NCBI RefSeq assembly: GCF_000003855.2
Contig: NW_003101675.1
Location: 1,165,584-1,229,583 of the forward strand
Reading direction: 5' to 3'
DNA from: Blastomyces gilchristii SLH14081
Taxonomy: Eukaryota > Ascomycota > Eurotiomycetes > Onygenales > Ajellomycetaceae
Length of the DNA: 64,000 nucleotides
The notes beneath the pieces were generated by a model. The model worked only from the letters and a program-made list of their open reading frames with translations. It had not been told where the DNA came from and ran no database searches. Below are positions 60,373 to 64,000 of the stretch, piece by piece (positions within the stretch are counted from its first letter, which is position 1; every line of letters begins with the position of its first letter). Position numbers and translations under genes: made by a program.

Positions 60373-60703
60373 TGTGACAGGCTGCACCTGATCAATCATA
60401 TAGACTATTCTATTACACTTCATAGATTCTTTGATTTCTGATCACTAATCTGCAGCTGCTACAAACGCGTGTAGCATATACTTCAATTCTCAGCCATTTC
60501 TGATCATCAATTCTCAGTCACTACAAACGCGTGTATATTCTTCCACCCTGAAGCTTCACCGTGTACACCATCACATATGTATATAAATATTCACCTCAAT
60601 CACTGATTCTCGCACTTTCTCTTTCTTTCCTTCTTTAATGTTTTTATCTTTGTTATATAAGACCTATATATTATACCGATCTAATCAGCATAGGCCCCTT
60701 ACA
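60373..60703 (+). repeat. GypA 3' LTR (copy A3)
   Basis: TGTGACAGGC...CCCCTTACA, 331 bp, the fullest LTR of the family. It contains CTACAAACGCGTGTA twice (about 60460 and 60520), a duplicated CpG-containing block lost in the other copies. TATATAAATATT near 60580 may be the TATA region. Confidence 0.85.
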
Positions 60704-61188
60704 AAGATATTCTTAAAAAGAGATTTCACAGCTGTGACTGATAATATCTTATAAAATGAGTCAGCTATAATCATCTAATCTGAACTTTAAGCGCTGTATT
60801 ATCTGAGATAGTAGCTCTTGACTGATGAGAACTACACACTTATAATTCTATATCACTTCTAAAAAGAAGAGATTAATATGACAGACTAAGTCTGATTAAT
60901 TATATAGACTATTCTATTAGGCTTCATAGATTCTGCTAAAAGCTTCAATTCTCAGTCACTGATTCTTAACTGAAAAACTCATGAAATTTCTATTCTTTCA
61001 CTCTGAAGCTTTATTATATATACAGAATTTCTATTCTTTCACTCTAAAGCTTCACTGCATACATGTATAAATATTCACTCTGATTGCTGATTCTCACACT
61101 TTCTCTTTTTTCCTTCTCTAATGTTTTTCACTTTGTTATATAAGATCTATAAATATCATATTAATCTATTTAGCGTAGGCCTCTTATA
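60704..61188 (+). mobile_element. GypA copy A4: chromodomain end plus LTR
   Basis: It begins in the middle of the chromodomain (GATATTCTTAAAAAGAGATT, equal to 60220 onward) immediately after the A3 LTR, and ends with an LTR at 60877-61188 (TATGACAGAC...TTATA). The rest of the element is missing. Confidence 0.75.
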
Positions 61189-61905
61189 ATAACACTTTAT
61201 AATTTCATGAATAATATTGAGTGTCGTATTCTGAATCTCTACACATCTGAATAATATAAGAGATGTATAACTTATATATAACTGATTATCTAAGTTGTGA
61301 GTAACTATACTGAATAGTTTCTCAAGAGTTCTATTAATCTGAAATACTGAATATTGTCAGACACTTTATCTGTAACTGTAACTATTACTCTTCTATTATC
61401 TTATAAAATAATTGTAGAAAAGACTTACTGAAATCACTTAATATCTCTGATAAAGTTTAATCAGATATAGTTATTAACTTTGTTATTAATCTTTCTGAGA
61501 GTAAGAGCTGTAAGAATGTTCTGATTATTATTAACTGATTAAGTAGAGATATAATATTGAAATCTTATAATAAGATAAATGCTGAACAGATTACTAAAGC
61601 TTTCTTATAAAGCTTATTCTATTGAATATATAACTTACTGAGATCTATAGTATGTAATTAAGACTGTTAATTTATAGATACTCTCTGTATAAGAATCTAT
61701 TAAATTCTCAAGATTATATATCACTTATCAACAGCTTATCACTCCGAAATAAAAAATATATCAGAGTGAATCATTCAAACTATGAAAAATTATCTTCATA
61801 AGTTTTGTAATTATTTATAAAATAACTGATATAATCTTCTTCTATATATAGAAGTTGTTATTAATGACTGAGACACTTTTTTAATAGATATAAGTCTGCT
61901 CTTTC
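61189..61905 (+). mobile_element. GypA copy A5, integrase part
   Basis: It starts ATAACACTTTATAATTTCAT, equal to the A3 integrase from 59031, and runs collinear to about 59755. There Lin-e is inserted and about 500 bp of GypA is missing. The integrase frame is heavily broken. Confidence 0.75.
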
Positions 61906-62445
61906 TTATTTATTATTATTATAATTATTCTTCAATTATAGATGTATACAGTCAGAGACTATGACATCTACCTGAAAACTTTTAGTTCTCAGGGTTTTTC
62001 TAATATCTATAAAGTCAACTATTATACATGTATCAATTTCAGATATGTAAAATCAGAAAATTCCAGCTCAGAATATAAAAACTCTTTACAAATTGTAGTA
62101 TTTTCACACCTTCTGATACTTTGAAATTATTTAGAAATATCATGATAAAATAAAAGAGAACAAAGTCTTAAAGATAGATATATTAAATAAATAGATAGAA
62201 AAGAACAGAAAAGAAAAAGTAAAGTAAAGAGAGAACATAACAAAATAAAAATATTAAAAGATAGTGTATAGCTGTTTTAACAGACTATATCTGATCAATT
62301 TTCATCTCTTCATATTCAGATATTTCTGAATTCAGTTATTTTCTCATAGCTGCTTGAGTTTCTGATAAAAAGTCTATTAAGTATTTAATTCCTGTCTCAG
62401 TTGAGAATAAGAATCTTGTATTTAATTGATTTAAATCATACTTCT
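61906..62445 (-). mobile_element. LINE copy Lin-e, 3' end only
   Basis: This is a 540 bp minus-strand LINE end: (ATT)n tail at 61906-61922, 3' UTR, ORF2 stop (TAG on the minus strand at 62285-62287) and about 160 bp of ORF2. It is severely 5' truncated. CTCTTTC on both sides is a weak candidate duplication. Confidence 0.8.
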
Positions 62446-62805
62446 CTTTCCAATAATATCTTATAAAATGAGATAATTATAACTGTTAAATCTGAATCTC
62501 AGACTTCATACTATCTGAAATAGCAGCTCTTAACTGATGAGAACTACACACTCACAGCTCTACTGCTCATATATCTCTGAAACCTCTGTCAGAGCTCTTA
62601 TTCTTCTGCTCTGAAGCTTCATCTCATACATTCAAAACCTCTGGCAGAGCTCTTATTCTTCTGTTCTGAAGCTTCACCTTGTACATATATAAATATTCAC
62701 TCTCACTGAGATTCTTGCATCTTTTCTCTTCCTTCTCTGATGTTTTCTATTTTGTTATATAAGTCCTATATTCAATACCAATCTTTTCAGTGTAGGCCCC
62801 TTACA
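62446..62805 (+). mobile_element. GypA copy A5, chromodomain end and LTR remnant
   Basis: CAATAATATCTTATAAAATG matches the chromodomain end of A3 (60262 onward). The LTR remnant ends GTAGGCCCCTTACA at 62805. Its first part is deleted and holds a duplicated CTCTGRCAGAGCTCTTATTC block (about 62590 and 62640). This is the right border of the repeat block. Confidence 0.75.
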
Positions 62806-63126
62806 AAAACTGTTACAAGAATACAAAAGTATTGAGTAAATTTAGAAGCAGCTCGATGATAATAGATTATCAAGAATTAAAACCATAATCTCCTGAATGC
62901 ATCACGTGGAGAAAAACAATAGAAGAATACCATCAGAAAGAAAAATTAGAGAAAACAAAAATGGAGAGTAAGAACGGCCCTCGTCGAGGGCCAGAGCAGG
63001 AATCAGTTTAGCATCACGGCGAGTGCATATCATAAAGAAAAGAAACACAATATCTCATATAAGAAAAAGTATAAAAGAAAAGAATAAGAAAAAGTCAGTC
63101 ACTCTGTTAGCACTAGTTATCTTGAA
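62806..63126. other. GC-normal flank of the repeat block
   Basis: Host-like sequence without an ORF, A-rich purine runs near 63040-63100. It holds the perfect inverted repeat GGCCCTCG-T-CGAGGGCC at 62976-62992, which could be a terminator-like hairpin or a binding site. It probably includes the 3' UTR of the pseudogene to its right. Confidence 0.5.
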
Positions 63127-64000
63127 TCAGAATTCCCAGTTGTTTTCAATTCCATCTGGATGATGCTGTTCACCAAGACGTTGTAGAACTCCTGCTCCTT
63201 CATTCAGGAGCCCACTCATACCATCAGGTTGGAGCCATCTGGTGCGTACCTATTCAAGCAGTCCGCGAGTATCGCGTCTTATGTAATGAGGTATCTACCT
63301 GCGCGAAATTTGGGACCGTGATGGAGCAGGCAGCTTCAATGTAGATACATATGTTCTTGGAGAGGCGGGAGGGGAAAATGGAGGGCAGTTACTTGCTGTT
63401 GATGCCGTTGAAGTATCGGCGCCATAGGCCCAGCATATAAGGGCGCAAACATACAATGTCCAATTGGCGTGCAATGCTGTTATTGGACCTGCTTCGTTGG
63501 ACTGTGACAGTATCGTATGCTGTTCAATCTGAGACCCAGGTGTAGAATACAGGTTTTCGGTTCGGTGTATATCGTTACCGGATTGCGGATTAACGTTTAA
63601 ATGAGTTATGCAGCCACTTCCATCGCTGAATCGAGCTCAGGCATGAGAGAGGTCCGTATTTGGAGAAATTAACCCTGGAGTATGTCCCAATACTGGATGA
63701 TCGATAGCATATTCCAAAACCCGTAGCGCATGCCAAACTCCCTTTTTTAGTTCATCAGTGTCAGAAACCCACAAACGTAATGCCTTCTTGGCCTGGTGAT
63801 ATTGGTGATATTCCGCTTGGTCTGTGAGTTTCCCATTAAAGAGCCAAGATTCGCCGCTAACTATTAGAATAGCTTTGAGCGGAGCACGATATGCTGCGAG
63901 GAGTGCGTGATATGCGAAGAGTGTTTGGCTTGGATGGGTTACAGGGCCGCATGCTTCACTACATTGTACGAGTTCTTTTGCAGCCGTCCCCTACTTCATC
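63127..64000 (-). pseudogene. Fungal-specific transcription-factor C-terminus, pseudogene
   Basis: One minus-strand frame runs from the window edge to a final TGA at 63127-63129 (about 290 codons). It contains four in-frame stops: TAG 63991-63993, TGA 63637-63639, TAG 63295-63297, TAG 63250-63252. Readable parts are KELVQCSEACGPVTHPSQTL, AYRAPLKAILIVSGESWLFN, KKGVWHALRVLEYAIDHP, ALHANWTLYVCALICWAYG and GLLNEGAGVLQRLGEQHH. The alternation and spacing resemble the C-terminal end of zinc-finger proteins with the fungal-specific transcription-factor domain, where WTLYVAALVCWAYG-like and GLL..A..VL.RL segments are common. Base composition is normal, and three stops are explained by CAG to TAG. The N-terminus lies outside. 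Confidence 0.6.

Larger units (their letters stand above)
57287..60703 (+). mobile_element. GypA copy A3: reverse transcriptase to 3' LTR
   Basis: This is the longest GypA copy on the plus strand: reverse transcriptase, RNase H, integrase, chromodomain, polypurine tract (GAAAAGAGAGAGTTAA before 60373) and 3' LTR. The 5' part is lost at the gap. It serves as reference for A1, A2 and A5. Confidence 0.85.

Noticed and set aside
1..62805. Widespread TGA at tryptophan positions as a sign of a mitochondrial or alternative genetic code
   Set aside because: TAA and TAG interrupt the same frames, the elements are nuclear LTR and LINE retrotransposons, GypB antisense introns are spliceosomal, and sister copies differ by transitions. 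Mutation explains it better.

Overview
The window looks like a transposon-filled, AT-rich heterochromatic block from a filamentous fungus, most likely a Pezizomycotina ascomycete. Evidence: chromodomain Ty3/gypsy retrotransposons, an I/Tad1-like LINE with RNase H and a (TAA)n tail, hAT and small TIR elements, short (55-66 bp) GTRAGT...YAG introns, and a fungal-specific transcription-factor pseudogene at the right edge. Nearly every coding relic is broken by C-to-T/G-to-A transitions (TGA where tryptophan is expected, D-to-N in reverse transcriptase YxDD boxes), which points to RIP or a RIP-like process. No intact host gene was found. My names: Lin = LINE family (a-e); GypA = chromodomain gypsy with ~330 bp LTRs (A1-A5); GypB = gypsy with 178 bp LTRs (B1, B2); GypC = chromodomain gypsy with 536 bp LTRs (C1, C2); M1-M3 = small TIR elements.

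Layout. 1-3121 Lin-a (-). 3122-7115 GypA copy A1 (+) interrupted by Lin-b (3662-6036). 7116-8166 AT-rich spacer with tandem repeats. 8167-11240 and 19553-22509 GypA copy A2 (-), carrying the TIR element M1 (8992-9819) and a complete GypB element B1 (11241-19552). 22510-26899 and 36300-39002 GypB copy B2 (-), split by a long LINE, Lin-c (26900-36286). Lin-c itself contains a TA-flanked TIR element M3 (27347-28262), a tRNA-derived SINE (30650-31029) and an M2 element (31831-32335). A second M2 copy (36773-37277) sits in B2. 39003-39655 is a GypC fragment, 39656-44171 Lin-d (-), 44172-46121 plus 53943-54290 a hAT relic split by the complete GypC element C1 (46122-53942). 54290-57286 is a mosaic of fragments, a GAT/AAT microsatellite and a T-rich tract. 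57287-62805 holds three successive GypA 3' ends (A3-A5) with Lin-e inside A5. 62806-64000 is GC-normal flank with a transcription-factor pseudogene.

Most notable: (1) a tRNA-derived SINE flanked by a 14 bp target duplication inside LINE ORF1, whose 3' tail resembles the LINE tail, suggesting the LINE mobilised it; (2) both GypB and GypC carry an extra gene in antisense orientation between pol and the 3' LTR, with spliceosomal introns whose removal keeps the reading frame; antisense placement would protect these introns during retrotransposition; (3) a 9 bp-TSD, 505 bp TIR family present in several copies; (4) a mutation signature that hits CpG and GG/CC rather than mainly CpA.
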